Positions 16,338-22,981 of a DNA stretch of 22,981 bases are shown piece after piece. Each line of letters starts with the position of its first letter. Position 1 is the stretch's first letter. Below the pieces are notes generated by a model. It ran no database searches. It saw nothing but the letters and a program-made list of their open reading frames with translations, and was not told where the DNA came from. The position numbers and the translations under genes are program-made. The stretch covers positions 1-22,981 of the forward strand of contig CAKTEH010000019.1 of the NCBI GenBank assembly GCA_934546935.1. The letters are read 5' to 3'. This DNA is from an uncultured Eubacteriales bacterium. Its GTDB lineage: Bacteria; Bacillota; Clostridia; Oscillospirales; QAMX01.

Positions 16338-18337
16338 AAAAGCTACTTTTGGCGAAGTCTGCGGGGTTCTGTTTTGGTGTCAACCGCGCATCACAGCTTG
16401 CATTTGCGGCTCTGGAAAAAGGGAAGCCTGTTTACCTTCTTGGCCACTTTATCCATAACGAGCAGGTGATTAACCGCCTGCTATCGGGCGGGGCCCACTG
16501 TGTGACGGCGCCGGAGCAGGTTCCGGCGGGCGCTTATGCTGTAATCCGTGCACATGGGGAAAGCCGGGCAGTTCATGCCAAACTTTTGGAGGCCGGCGCG
16601 GAAATCGTGGACACAACTTGTCCTTTTGTGCGTAAGATTCACAATATTGTTGCCCGGGAAGATGGACAGGGCCGGCAAATTTTCATTTTCGGCGATCCTG
16701 AACATCCGGAAGTCATGGGGATTGCCGGGTGGTGCAGCCAGGCGAGAGTGTTTGAAGATGTGGAAAGCCTTAGAGATTTTGCTTCCCGTTTTCCCGAAGA
16801 TTGTCGAAAACCGTTATCTATTGTCGCACAAACAACTTCGAACCGTGCAAAATGGGAAAAATTCGTGAATTCCGCAAAAAAACTATGTACAAACGTAAAA
16901 TTCTTTGATACAATATGTAATGCGACCGATGTGAGGCAGTCAGAGTGTACCAGGATAGCCAAAACGTCGCAAGTCATGCTGGTAATCGGCGATCAACACA
17001 GCTCAAATACGGCTAAGCTCGTAGAAGTGGCGTGTTCGTCGTGTCCGAGGGTTTACCGCATTGATACTGTGGACAATCTTCGGAAAGAATGGTTTGAAAA
17101 CGCGGAAATTGTGGGTATTACCGCGGGAGCTTCGACGCCGGCGTGGATAATTAAGGAGGTAGTAAACAAGATGAGCGAAGAACTGGAAAACAAGGTTGGG
17201 GAAATCGAAGAGGAATCTTTTGAGCAGATGCTCGAGAATTCCATCAAAACCTTATATACGGGGGATAAGGTAAAGGGAATTGTAACGTCGATTAATTCCG
17301 GCGAGATCAATGTGGATCTTGGCGTGAAGCAGGCTGGTTATATCCCGGTAGCAGAGCTGAGCGATGATCCGGATTTCGTAGTTTCCGATATGATTAAGGT
17401 CGGTGACGAAATCGAAGCTTTTGTCATGCGCGTCAATGACGTTGAAGGCACGGTTATGCTTTCGAAAAAGCGTCTTGATTCTATAAAGGGTTGGGATTCG
17501 ATTGAACAGGCCAGAGAAGACCGCACGACAGTTGAAGGGGTTGTGATTGAAGAGAATAAAGGCGGTATTGTAGTCAGCGTCGGCGGTGTGCATGTCTTTG
17601 TGCCGGCTTCCCAAACCGGCCTTCCGAAGGATGCCCCGATGAGCGAGCTGCTCAAGCAGAAGGTTCAGCTTCGTATTACCGAGGTTAACCGTGCCCGCCG
17701 CCGTGTGGTCGGCTCGATCCGTGCGATTCAGCAGGAGGAGCGCCGCGCAAAGGCGGAGGAAATTTGGAATACGATTGAAGAGAATAAAGAGTATGAAGGT
17801 GTTGTCAAGAGCCTGACCAGCTACGGCGCGTTTGTAGATATCGGCGGCGTTGATGGCATGATTCATATCAGCGAGCTGTCTTGGTCGAGAGTCCGTCATC
17901 CGTCTGATGTGCTGAGCGTAGGCGACAAGGTTTCCGTTTATGTCATTTCCTTTGATAAGGAGAAGAGGAAGATTTCGTTGGGCTATCGTCGTATGGAGGA
18001 TAACCCGTGGGTGAAGTTTGTTTCCAATTATGGTATTGGAGATGTTGTTCCGGTTAAGGTTCTGAAATTTATGCCCTTCGGCGCCTTTGCTGAGATTATT
18101 CCGGGTGTTGACGGCTTGATCCATATTTCCCAGATTGCCAACCAGCGTATCGGCAAGCCCGAAGACGTACTTACGGAAGGCGAAGAAGTCCGTGTAAAAA
18201 TTACGGATATTGATACGGAGCGGCAGAAGGTTTCCCTTTCCATCCGTGCTGCTTTGGCTGAGCGGGAGGAAGCGGAACGTGTTATGGCGGACGAGCCGCA
18301 GAGTGAAACCGTGTATATTTCAGAAGACGACGAATAA
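16334..18337 (+). CDS. ispH: Fusion of IspH (HMBPP reductase) and ribosomal protein S1
   Basis: A 667-residue two-part protein. Residues 1–280 are IspH, the [4Fe-4S] enzyme making IPP and DMAPP from HMBPP in the MEP pathway. The three cluster cysteines are C13, C96 and C195; H41, H124, E126 and T167 also match the family. Residues about 309–640 hold four S1 RNA-binding repeats (309–380, 398–465, 485–556, 568–640; the third and fourth show GAFVDI/GAFAEI and GMIHISE/GLIHISQ). The C-terminal tail is acidic. Such fusions are known in Clostridia and commonly follow cmk. At the junction AAGGAGGT (17153–17160) precedes the in-frame ATG of M280 at 17171, so free S1 of 388 residues may also be made. 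Confidence 0.96.
   Translation: MKKLLLAKSAGFCFGVNRASQLAFAALEKGKPVYLLGHFIHNEQVINRLLSGGAHCVTAPEQVPAGAYAVIRAHGESRAVHAKLLEAGAEIVDTTCPFVRKIHNIVAREDGQGRQIFIFGDPEHPEVMGIAGWCSQARVFEDVESLRDFASRFPEDCRKPLSIVAQTTSNRAKWEKFVNSAKKLCTNVKFFDTICNATDVRQSECTRIAKTSQVMLVIGDQHSSNTAKLVEVACSSCPRVYRIDTVDNLRKEWFENAEIVGITAGASTPAWIIKEVVNKMSEELENKVGEIEEESFEQMLENSIKTLYTGDKVKGIVTSINSGEINVDLGVKQAGYIPVAELSDDPDFVVSDMIKVGDEIEAFVMRVNDVEGTVMLSKKRLDSIKGWDSIEQAREDRTTVEGVVIEENKGGIVVSVGGVHVFVPASQTGLPKDAPMSELLKQKVQLRITEVNRARRRVVGSIRAIQQEERRAKAEEIWNTIEENKEYEGVVKSLTSYGAFVDIGGVDGMIHISELSWSRVRHPSDVLSVGDKVSVYVISFDKEKRKISLGYRRMEDNPWVKFVSNYGIGDVVPVKVLKFMPFGAFAEIIPGVDGLIHISQIANQRIGKPEDVLTEGEEVRVKITDIDTERQKVSLSIRAALAEREEAERVMADEPQSETVYISEDDE
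17153..17173 (+). promoter_or_regulatory. rpsA: Internal ribosome-binding site and start before the S1 part
   Basis: AAGGAGGT (17153–17160) is complementary to the 16S rRNA 3' end and lies 10 bases before the in-frame ATG 17171–17173 (M280), exactly where IspH ends and the S1-linker begins. The same bases encode the conserved IspH tail KEVVNKM, so the match may partly be forced by protein sequence. Confidence 0.5.
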
Positions 18338-18351
18338 AACGCAACGCGAAT

Positions 18352-18389
18352 AAAAAAAGGCCAGGCTGTTGACAGCCTGGCCTTTTTTT
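18352..18389. terminator. Bidirectional terminator between ispH-rpsA and the xylanase gene
   Basis: A 10-base-pair GC-rich stem (GGCCAGGCTG/CAGCCTGGCC) with a TTGA loop, flanked by A7 on one side and T7 on the other, so a U run follows the stem on either strand. It lies 14 bases after the ispH-rpsA stop and 84 bases after the stop of the convergent xylanase gene. Confidence 0.92.
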
Positions 18390-18473
18390 ATAGCTGGGTA
18401 TAGTAAACTGCATATCGGGTAAATGGAATGGGAAACGGGGCAGTTTTACTGCGAGGGTATTGCTTTGCTATTG

Positions 18474-21400
18474 TTATTTTGCCAGCCTAAGCAGCTGTTG
18501 GCAGAATCGGGTCAGAATTGCAGCGGTATGCGCGCGAGAGGCGGTTCCGCCGGGGACAAATGTGGCGTCTGTTACGCCGACAATCAAACCTTCCGCATTG
18601 GCCCAGCGCACTGCGGGTAAAGCCCAGTCACTGATCGCTGCGGCATCTGTATAAACAGACAGGTCGGCCCGTGTGTCGATATTGAGCCCCTTGTAAGCTG
18701 CATAACGGTACAAAATTGCAGCCAGCTGTTCACGGGTGAGTACGTCGTCAGGTCTGAAATTCCCATCATAACCGTAGACAATATTATTTTCTGCGGCCCA
18801 GGCTATGGACGGCGCATACCACATATCCGGCGCGACGTCGGCAAAGTCAGGTACTCCAGCGCGCGGGGAATCTTCCAGGCGGTACAGGACTGCTACGAGC
18901 ATCGCGCGGGTAATGGGCGCCTCAGGCTCAAAGCTTACGGCGGTAGTGCCGCTCATCAAGCCGTTTTCCACAACATAGGAGACGTCCTTATAGAACCAGT
19001 CATTTGCGGACATGTCATAGAAAGGATTCGTCCACGGTATATCGGGTTCAGGCTCAGGTTCCGGTTCCGGAAGTGGATCTGGGTCCGGGTCCGGGATAGG
19101 GCTGGGAACCGGATCCGGCGTTGTCCAGGCATTGTAAAAAGCAGAGACGGTTACATTGGCAGCTGGCATAATGAAGCTTGCTACAGGCGAATATTTGCCG
19201 CCTTCAACGAAAGTCAGCGGTTCGGAACAATACCAGCCTGCAAAGGTTCCTGCATTCCAACTGGCACGGATCGTGACAATGTCCCCTTCTTCATAGCTTC
19301 CGCTTCCGGTTCCATTCAATACCTGCACCGCATAGGTTTTGGCAGGCATTCCCCCAGGCATATAGAGACCAAGGTCACCGAGATCGATCACATAATCGTC
19401 GGCCATTTTTTCATATTCGCCGGAGAAATATTCATCCAGATAGGTGTGGCCAAGAATGAACCTATCCGGGTTCATAGCGCCATAATAGCCGGCATTTGCA
19501 TTGCCCCGACGGTCAAAAAGCACGTAGCTTCCCTGCCATCCTGAGCCGGATACGCCCCAGCTGATGATGTGGTCGATATACGGGGCAAACTTTGTAAACA
19601 GCTTGTACATAAGCGCATACTGGTACCCCAGGGCGTCAGACTGCTTGACGTTCAGCGCGGCGGGAGCGGTAGCGCCGCCGCCGGGCGCGTTGGTCAGCAG
19701 CTTGAGGTCAAACTCCGAGAAAGAAATGCCGGAAAGAAGACCTTCGTCAATAAGGGAAGCATACATTGCCATTGCATACTGGTTGTCGCTTGCCAGCGTG
19801 GGACTGACGGAGTCATGCCCCTGGAAACCGATCAGCTCGATCAGCGGCCTTCCGTCATAAAGCGGGTCAGAAAGCCACGCGGTATTAAGCTCACGAACCA
19901 TATTATAAATCGTTCTTGCCTTGCTGCGTGTAGCGGTCCCATAATCGTTATAGGTCAGTTTCGGAGGATTTTCAAGGACGTAGTCGTCGATACTGCCTGC
20001 ACGATCGTGCCCGTCAAGCTTCATATACTCAGGAAGGCTGTCATAGTTGGCCTTGTATGCTTCTGCCATCTGGGCGTTGGGAGCTGCAATATGCGCATAT
20101 TTGAAGAGCAGGTAGATGTAGTGGTCGGTAATATCGCCGCTGATGTCATCATCGGACATGGCGACAAGCCAGTTTGTATGCTTCAGGCTGTCCCGCCAAC
20201 TGTCCGGATTTTCCGGGATAAGTTCGCTGTGGCGGCTTTCGTGGACCTCTTCATTCAGCACATCCCAGGAATGGAAGGGGATAAGCCCACGTTCTTCGCT
20301 GGAACCGTATTTTTCATCGGTGGTCAGGAAATGGCGCATTACGTACATGATGTGGTTGAACTGGATCCTCTTGGCCGAGACCTTATCAACCTTTACGGTA
20401 TTGCCAACACCGTTGCCAAGCCCATAGAATTCAACGCCGCCGCTATAGCCGTTTTCCAGATGCTCGGGGATGATCTGCCGCATCCAGGAGGGCGCCTGGT
20501 TATACCATGCCAGTACGTGGCCATGCGATTTATATTCCCCTTCTTCGCCGGAATCCCGGATCTGCTCATAAGCCCAAGTCGGGAAGCGGTATTCCCCTAA
20601 ACCGGGTTCAGTAGCTGCGCCGTTTAAGGGGTTCCCATCTGTATCCTTTAACCAGCTCGGGCCTCTTGGATGGGTGGGTTCTGCTTTCAGGTTATTGCCG
20701 TCGACAAAGATTTCGTAATGCCGAGCCCTGGTACCTGTGACGGAGCCGGTTCCGATGGCGCCAACCATAAACAGGCCGTTTTCTTCATTATAAAGGCTCT
20801 TTAAAGGCGCCACTTCACTCTGATTCTCGGTGTTGGCAACTTCAGGAAGCGGAATACCTTCCGGATCCGGCATGGAGATCTTGATGCCGCCGATCAGCAA
20901 GGTGCCGGTTTCGGCCGGACGGGAGTTTTCACCATGCAGCTCCAGGATGAAGGTCGAAGACATACCGGTGCTGGCAACAACGCTATGGTGGGCTTTCAGC
21001 CAGGTTTCGCCTTCATAGTAACCCTGCCAGTCGGGGTTGAGATTGGTATAATCGTAATCGCGCATGTAGGAATCCGTTGTGTTCCAGGTGCTGACTGTTG
21101 CAATTCTCCAGCGCATGTATTTGCCCTGCCCGCTTTTGGGGTAATAAACGTCGAATTCAATTGTAGAGCCTTCCGGAACTTCAACGGCCGGATCCAAAGC
21201 TGATTCGATGGAAATGCCGCCGAAAGAGGATTTCCCATTATGGACATAATTAATCTGCAGGAGCTGTTCCTTCCCTTCGGAATCTGCGAAGGGATAATCG
21301 ACCATTTCCACGCTGCCGCCTGCAAAGTCGGAAGGGATACGGTTATCAAGCGGCCTGCGTGTTTCCCATTCATTTGTCGGGGCGGTAAGCTCTACAGGGA

Positions 21401-21812
21401 GCTGGCCAGGGCCCGGGTCTAAGCGGAAATAAGGATCGGAACCATCGGATTTGATTCCGGCGATCGCATCGGTCAAAAGCGTGATGGCGGCTTCGATTTC
21501 TTCTGCCGACGATGCCGCATAGGCGGATTCAAGCGCGGCATTATAAGCTTCCAACTCGCCGGCCGTTATCCAGGGCCATGCCTGGTTTACATCGGATCCA
21601 TCTCCGGCCTGGCTGATTTGAAGCTGGAACTCGGCGTTTCCGGCTTTCCATGCCTCCGCTTCTGCAATGAGGTTTTCCAGTTCAGTGGCTGCTGTACCAA
21701 GGCTCTCATCACTCGCTCTTGCCTGTGAAGGGAAGGCAAATGAAAAGATGGAAAAAAGCATAATCAGTGCTAAAATTAGCGGGGGGGGGTTCAAGCTCTT
21801 TCTCGTTTTCAT
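18474..21812 (-). CDS. Secreted GH10 endo-xylanase-like enzyme with three SLH domains
   Basis: A 1,112-residue cell-surface enzyme predicted to cut beta-1,4-xylan. In order: signal peptide (about 1–34, ending SQARA); FIVAR-like helical segment (about 42–122); beta-rich probable carbohydrate-binding domain (about 150–315), not assigned to a family; GH10 catalytic domain (about 330–805) with HGHVLAW (430–436), acid/base glutamate E521 in WDVLNEE, FQGH (663–666), nucleophile E700 in SEFD and ISWGVSGSGW; InlB-B-like repeat (about 826–895); Pro/Asp/Glu linker; three SLH repeats (about 930–1105) for anchoring to the wall polymer. The SLH motifs are ITRAM, LTREQ and ASRAH rather than canonical TRAE. 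The start at 21812 is preferred over the ATG at 21821, because AAAGGAG is only 1 base from the latter and 11 from the former. Nine C in a row lie in the signal-peptide codons. It is the only sugar-polymer gene here. Confidence 0.92.
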   Translation of the reverse strand: MKTRKSLNPPPLILALIMLFSIFSFAFPSQARASDESLGTAATELENLIAEAEAWKAGNAEFQLQISQAGDGSDVNQAWPWITAGELEAYNAALESAYAASSAEEIEAAITLLTDAIAGIKSDGSDPYFRLDPGPGQLPVELTAPTNEWETRRPLDNRIPSDFAGGSVEMVDYPFADSEGKEQLLQINYVHNGKSSFGGISIESALDPAVEVPEGSTIEFDVYYPKSGQGKYMRWRIATVSTWNTTDSYMRDYDYTNLNPDWQGYYEGETWLKAHHSVVASTGMSSTFILELHGENSRPAETGTLLIGGIKISMPDPEGIPLPEVANTENQSEVAPLKSLYNEENGLFMVGAIGTGSVTGTRARHYEIFVDGNNLKAEPTHPRGPSWLKDTDGNPLNGAATEPGLGEYRFPTWAYEQIRDSGEEGEYKSHGHVLAWYNQAPSWMRQIIPEHLENGYSGGVEFYGLGNGVGNTVKVDKVSAKRIQFNHIMYVMRHFLTTDEKYGSSEERGLIPFHSWDVLNEEVHESRHSELIPENPDSWRDSLKHTNWLVAMSDDDISGDITDHYIYLLFKYAHIAAPNAQMAEAYKANYDSLPEYMKLDGHDRAGSIDDYVLENPPKLTYNDYGTATRSKARTIYNMVRELNTAWLSDPLYDGRPLIELIGFQGHDSVSPTLASDNQYAMAMYASLIDEGLLSGISFSEFDLKLLTNAPGGGATAPAALNVKQSDALGYQYALMYKLFTKFAPYIDHIISWGVSGSGWQGSYVLFDRRGNANAGYYGAMNPDRFILGHTYLDEYFSGEYEKMADDYVIDLGDLGLYMPGGMPAKTYAVQVLNGTGSGSYEEGDIVTIRASWNAGTFAGWYCSEPLTFVEGGKYSPVASFIMPAANVTVSAFYNAWTTPDPVPSPIPDPDPDPLPEPEPEPEPDIPWTNPFYDMSANDWFYKDVSYVVENGLMSGTTAVSFEPEAPITRAMLVAVLYRLEDSPRAGVPDFADVAPDMWYAPSIAWAAENNIVYGYDGNFRPDDVLTREQLAAILYRYAAYKGLNIDTRADLSVYTDAAAISDWALPAVRWANAEGLIVGVTDATFVPGGTASRAHTAAILTRFCQQLLRLAK
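19041..19121 (-). repeat. Degenerate Pro-Asp/Pro-Glu linker repeat in the xylanase
   Basis: About 27 codons of alternating Pro with Asp, Glu, Val or Ser (PDPDPDPLPEPEPEPEPD) between the catalytic half and the SLH repeats. In the DNA it appears as repeated GGTTC/GGGTCC hexamer-like units, a likely place for length variation between strains. Confidence 0.8.
21781..21789 (-). repeat. Run of nine C in the signal-peptide codons (G9 on the plus strand)
   Basis: The coding strand reads AACCCCCCCCCG, encoding Asn-Pro-Pro-Pro in the signal peptide of the surface xylanase. A gain or loss of one base would shift the frame within the first twelve codons. Confidence 0.9.
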
Positions 21813-21974
21813 CTTCAGCATACTCCTTTAGTCCGTATTCGTTTGCCCGTCGGCATTGGGACGGCGCTTATCTGCTGCTGTTTTTTCAGCGATTTGAAGC
21901 CTCCTTTCAGGAAAGAAATACTGCAGGCAATTTGTCTACAGTTCGGGAAATAGGGAAATTTTCCTCATAAAATA

Positions 21975-22003
21975 AATGTATCACAAAACAATTTGAATTA
22001 CAA
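21975..22003 (-). promoter_or_regulatory. Candidate xylanase promoter
   Basis: On the minus strand TTGTAA (22003–21998), 17 bases, TACATT (21980–21975), with TG one base before the -10 (extended -10). It predicts a leader of about 155 bases. Confidence 0.5.
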
Positions 22004-22031
22004 TATGAATTTTATTGAAAATCACAAAAAT

Positions 22032-22048
22032 CGTTTTCGAAGAAAACG
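22032..22048. promoter_or_regulatory. Inverted repeat, candidate operator
   Basis: CGTTTTC and GAAAACG form a perfect 7-base inverted repeat around GAA. The site is about 70–80 bases upstream of both predicted transcript starts (xylanase and hpf). The half sites are loosely reminiscent of LacI/CcpA-family operators but the spacing differs from the cre consensus; the regulator is unknown. Confidence 0.4.
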
Positions 22049-22082
22049 TTGGAAAGGAAAAGTATTTGGAGCGAAATGTTTC

Positions 22083-22111
22083 TTGCTCTTCCTCATTAAA
22101 TCTGGTATAAT
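22083..22111 (+). promoter_or_regulatory. SigA-type promoter of hpf
   Basis: TTGCTC (22083–22088), 17 bases, TATAAT (22106–22111), about 48 bases before the hpf ATG. Confidence 0.75.
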
Positions 22112-22159
22112 TTAAATAAACAGAAAGGAATTTCTGTGATTAAGAAAGGAGTTGGCAAC

Positions 22160-22687
22160 ATGAAGTTTACCTTTAACGGTCGGAAGCTTGAGATTACTGA
22201 TCCGTTGAAAGACTATGCCGCGAAGAAATTATCCAAGCTTGATAAGTTCTTCTCCGGGGATGCCGAGGCTACTGTGGTGTGCAGCAAGGAAAGAGGCAGA
22301 TTTACCACGGAAGCCACCGTGCGCTCGGCAAATATGTTTTTCCGTGCGCAGGATACCGCCAACGACATCTATGCAACAATCGATGAAGTTCAGGAAATGA
22401 TTGAACGTCAAATCCGCAAAAATAAGACAAAGCTGGGCAAACGGATTCGCCAGGCTGCTTTTGATAAAGAAGGAAGCCCGGCAGAGTTCGGGGAAATGGA
22501 AGAAAGCTACGAGGTAATCCGGAAGAAGCGCTTTGAGGTGGCGTCCATGGACGTAGACGAAGCAATTCTGCAGATGAATATGCTAGGCCATATGTTCTTT
22601 ACGTTCAAGAATGCATCTGAAGGAGACCGCTTCTGTGTAGTCTATGCACGTAAAGACGGTGGTTATGGATTGATTGAATGTGACTAG
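22160..22687 (+). CDS. hpf: Ribosome hibernation-promoting factor, long form
   Basis: A 175-residue protein that binds the 30S decoding region and dimerises 70S ribosomes into inactive 100S particles in stationary phase. The N-terminal domain (about 1–95) begins MKFTFNGRKLEITDPLKDYAAKKLSKLDKFF; the C-terminal dimerisation domain (about 118–175) has RKKRFEVASMDVDEAILQMNMLGHMFFTF. Length is typical of the long form. The ATG at 22160 is chosen because AAAGGAG lies 8 bases before it; an in-frame GTG at 22136 would add eight non-conserved residues that contain this ribosome-binding site. Confidence 0.96.
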   Translation: MKFTFNGRKLEITDPLKDYAAKKLSKLDKFFSGDAEATVVCSKERGRFTTEATVRSANMFFRAQDTANDIYATIDEVQEMIERQIRKNKTKLGKRIRQAAFDKEGSPAEFGEMEESYEVIRKKRFEVASMDVDEAILQMNMLGHMFFTFKNASEGDRFCVVYARKDGGYGLIECD

Positions 22688-22728
22688 ACGGAGTAAGGAA
22701 GCGGCCTGTTTGCAAGCCGGGAGCGATG

Positions 22729-22762
22729 ATATGCCTGACGGATATATATCCGTCAGGCATAT
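22729..22762. repeat. 34-base perfect palindrome after hpf
   Basis: Left arm ATATGCCTGACGGATAT is followed directly by its exact reverse complement. As RNA it makes a long hairpin 41 bases after the hpf stop, but only ATGTTTAG follows, so it is a weak intrinsic terminator at best; mRNA protection or a protein-binding site are alternatives. Confidence 0.7.
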
Positions 22763-22821
22763 GTTTAGAACAGGGGTCAAAAGAAAGAAGAAAAGATGAA
22801 AAACTTTTTTGTAAAAAGGTA

Positions 22822-22850
22822 TTGACAAACCACGAAAGATGCAGTATACT
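22822..22850 (+). promoter_or_regulatory. Strong promoter P1 pointing out of the window
   Basis: TTGACA (22822–22827), 17 bases, TATACT (22845–22850). A small stem CCGTT/AACGG lies just downstream at about 22858–22873. Confidence 0.8.
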
Positions 22851-22914
22851 AGCTAAGCCGTTGAGGAAAACGGTTGCCAAATCTTCCTAGTCAAGAAAAA
22901 TAAAAAAAGGGCAC

Positions 22915-22943
22915 TTGACAAAAGCGGGAAGGTATGGTAGAAT
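22915..22943 (+). promoter_or_regulatory. Strong promoter P2 pointing out of the window
   Basis: TTGACA (22915–22920), 17 bases, TAGAAT (22938–22943), 93 bases after P1. TGTTCT downstream (about 22953–22958) resembles the start of a boxA antitermination element. The tandem arrangement is typical of rRNA operons, but the transcribed gene is outside the window and no 16S sequence is seen yet. Confidence 0.75.
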
Positions 22944-22981
22944 AGGAAAGCTGTTCTGAGGTGACGGCGAAGGATGAAGAG

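Larger units (their letters stand above)
21813..22159. promoter_or_regulatory. Divergent control region between the xylanase gene and hpf
   Basis: A 347-base AT-rich region without a convincing gene. It holds the xylanase promoter and about 155 bases of leader on the minus strand, an inverted repeat at 22032–22048, the hpf promoter (22083–22111) and the hpf ribosome-binding site. The xylanase leader includes a second AAAGGAGG (21907–21900) not followed by a suitable start, a small hairpin around 21850–21865, and a 13-codon frame (21856–21815) that overlaps the xylanase start. Confidence 0.6.

Noticed and set aside
17252..18124. A 290-codon minus-strand frame inside ispH-rpsA
   Set aside because: Antisense to the S1 repeats; Asn/Ile-rich translation without family features.
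19569..20600. A 343-codon plus-strand frame inside the xylanase gene
   Set aside because: Antisense to the GH10 catalytic domain, whose active-site motifs prove the minus-strand frame.
22021..22060. A CcpA cre site near the xylanase promoter
   Set aside because: The inverted repeat does not fit the cre consensus spacing; it is kept only as an unassigned operator candidate.

Overview
The window (about 23 kb, roughly 50% GC by eye) looks like chromosomal DNA of a spore-forming, Gram-positive anaerobe of the class Clostridia. Supporting signs are a SigH-like sporulation sigma factor, a three-gene GerK-type germinant-receptor operon, the spore protein YtfJ, a DacF/DacB-type carboxypeptidase, an S-layer-anchored xylanase, long-form HPF, and the IspH–ribosomal protein S1 fusion that is characteristic of Clostridia. 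No phage, transposon, integrase or CRISPR array is visible.

Left part, minus strand (1–3608): a 3'-truncated tRNA-Ala(GGC) with a consensus promoter, a small four-CxxC zinc-ribbon protein with its terminator, a SigH-family sigma factor, and the Holliday-junction operon ruvC-ruvA-ruvB with its own promoter.

Middle part, plus strand (3673–18389): a stand-alone RluA-family pseudouridine synthase; a gerKA-gerKC-gerKB operon with overlapping start and stop codons behind a strong terminator; then a long, tightly packed gene series. That series runs M50 protease, scpA, scpB, DUF2953 protein, ytfJ, D-Ala-D-Ala carboxypeptidase, RluB-type pseudouridine synthase, RpiR/MurR-type regulator, HI0933-type flavoprotein, cmk, ispH-rpsA. 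It combines chromosome condensation, spore and wall maturation, rRNA modification, nucleotide and isoprenoid synthesis and translation, with overlaps or gaps of a few bases almost throughout, so one or a few long transcripts are likely. It ends at a hairpin with A and T tracts on both flanks that can act as a terminator in both directions.

Right part (18390–22981): a minus-strand gene for a 1,112-residue secreted GH10 xylanase-like enzyme with an N-terminal helical segment, a probable carbohydrate-binding beta-domain, an InlB-like repeat, a Pro/Asp/Glu linker and three SLH domains. It is divergent from the ribosome-hibernation gene hpf across a 347-base AT-rich control region that holds both promoters and an inverted repeat. 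After hpf come a 34-base perfect palindrome and two consensus promoters in tandem aimed out of the window, possibly serving an rRNA or other highly expressed operon.

Most of the window is ordinary core genome. The points most worth a second look are: the strong internal ribosome-binding site inside ispH-rpsA at the domain boundary; a run of nine C in the signal-peptide codons of the surface xylanase (possible phase variation); a consensus promoter lying on the start codons of the sigma factor gene; the shared xylanase/hpf control region; and an open frame of about 41 codons before the ger operon.
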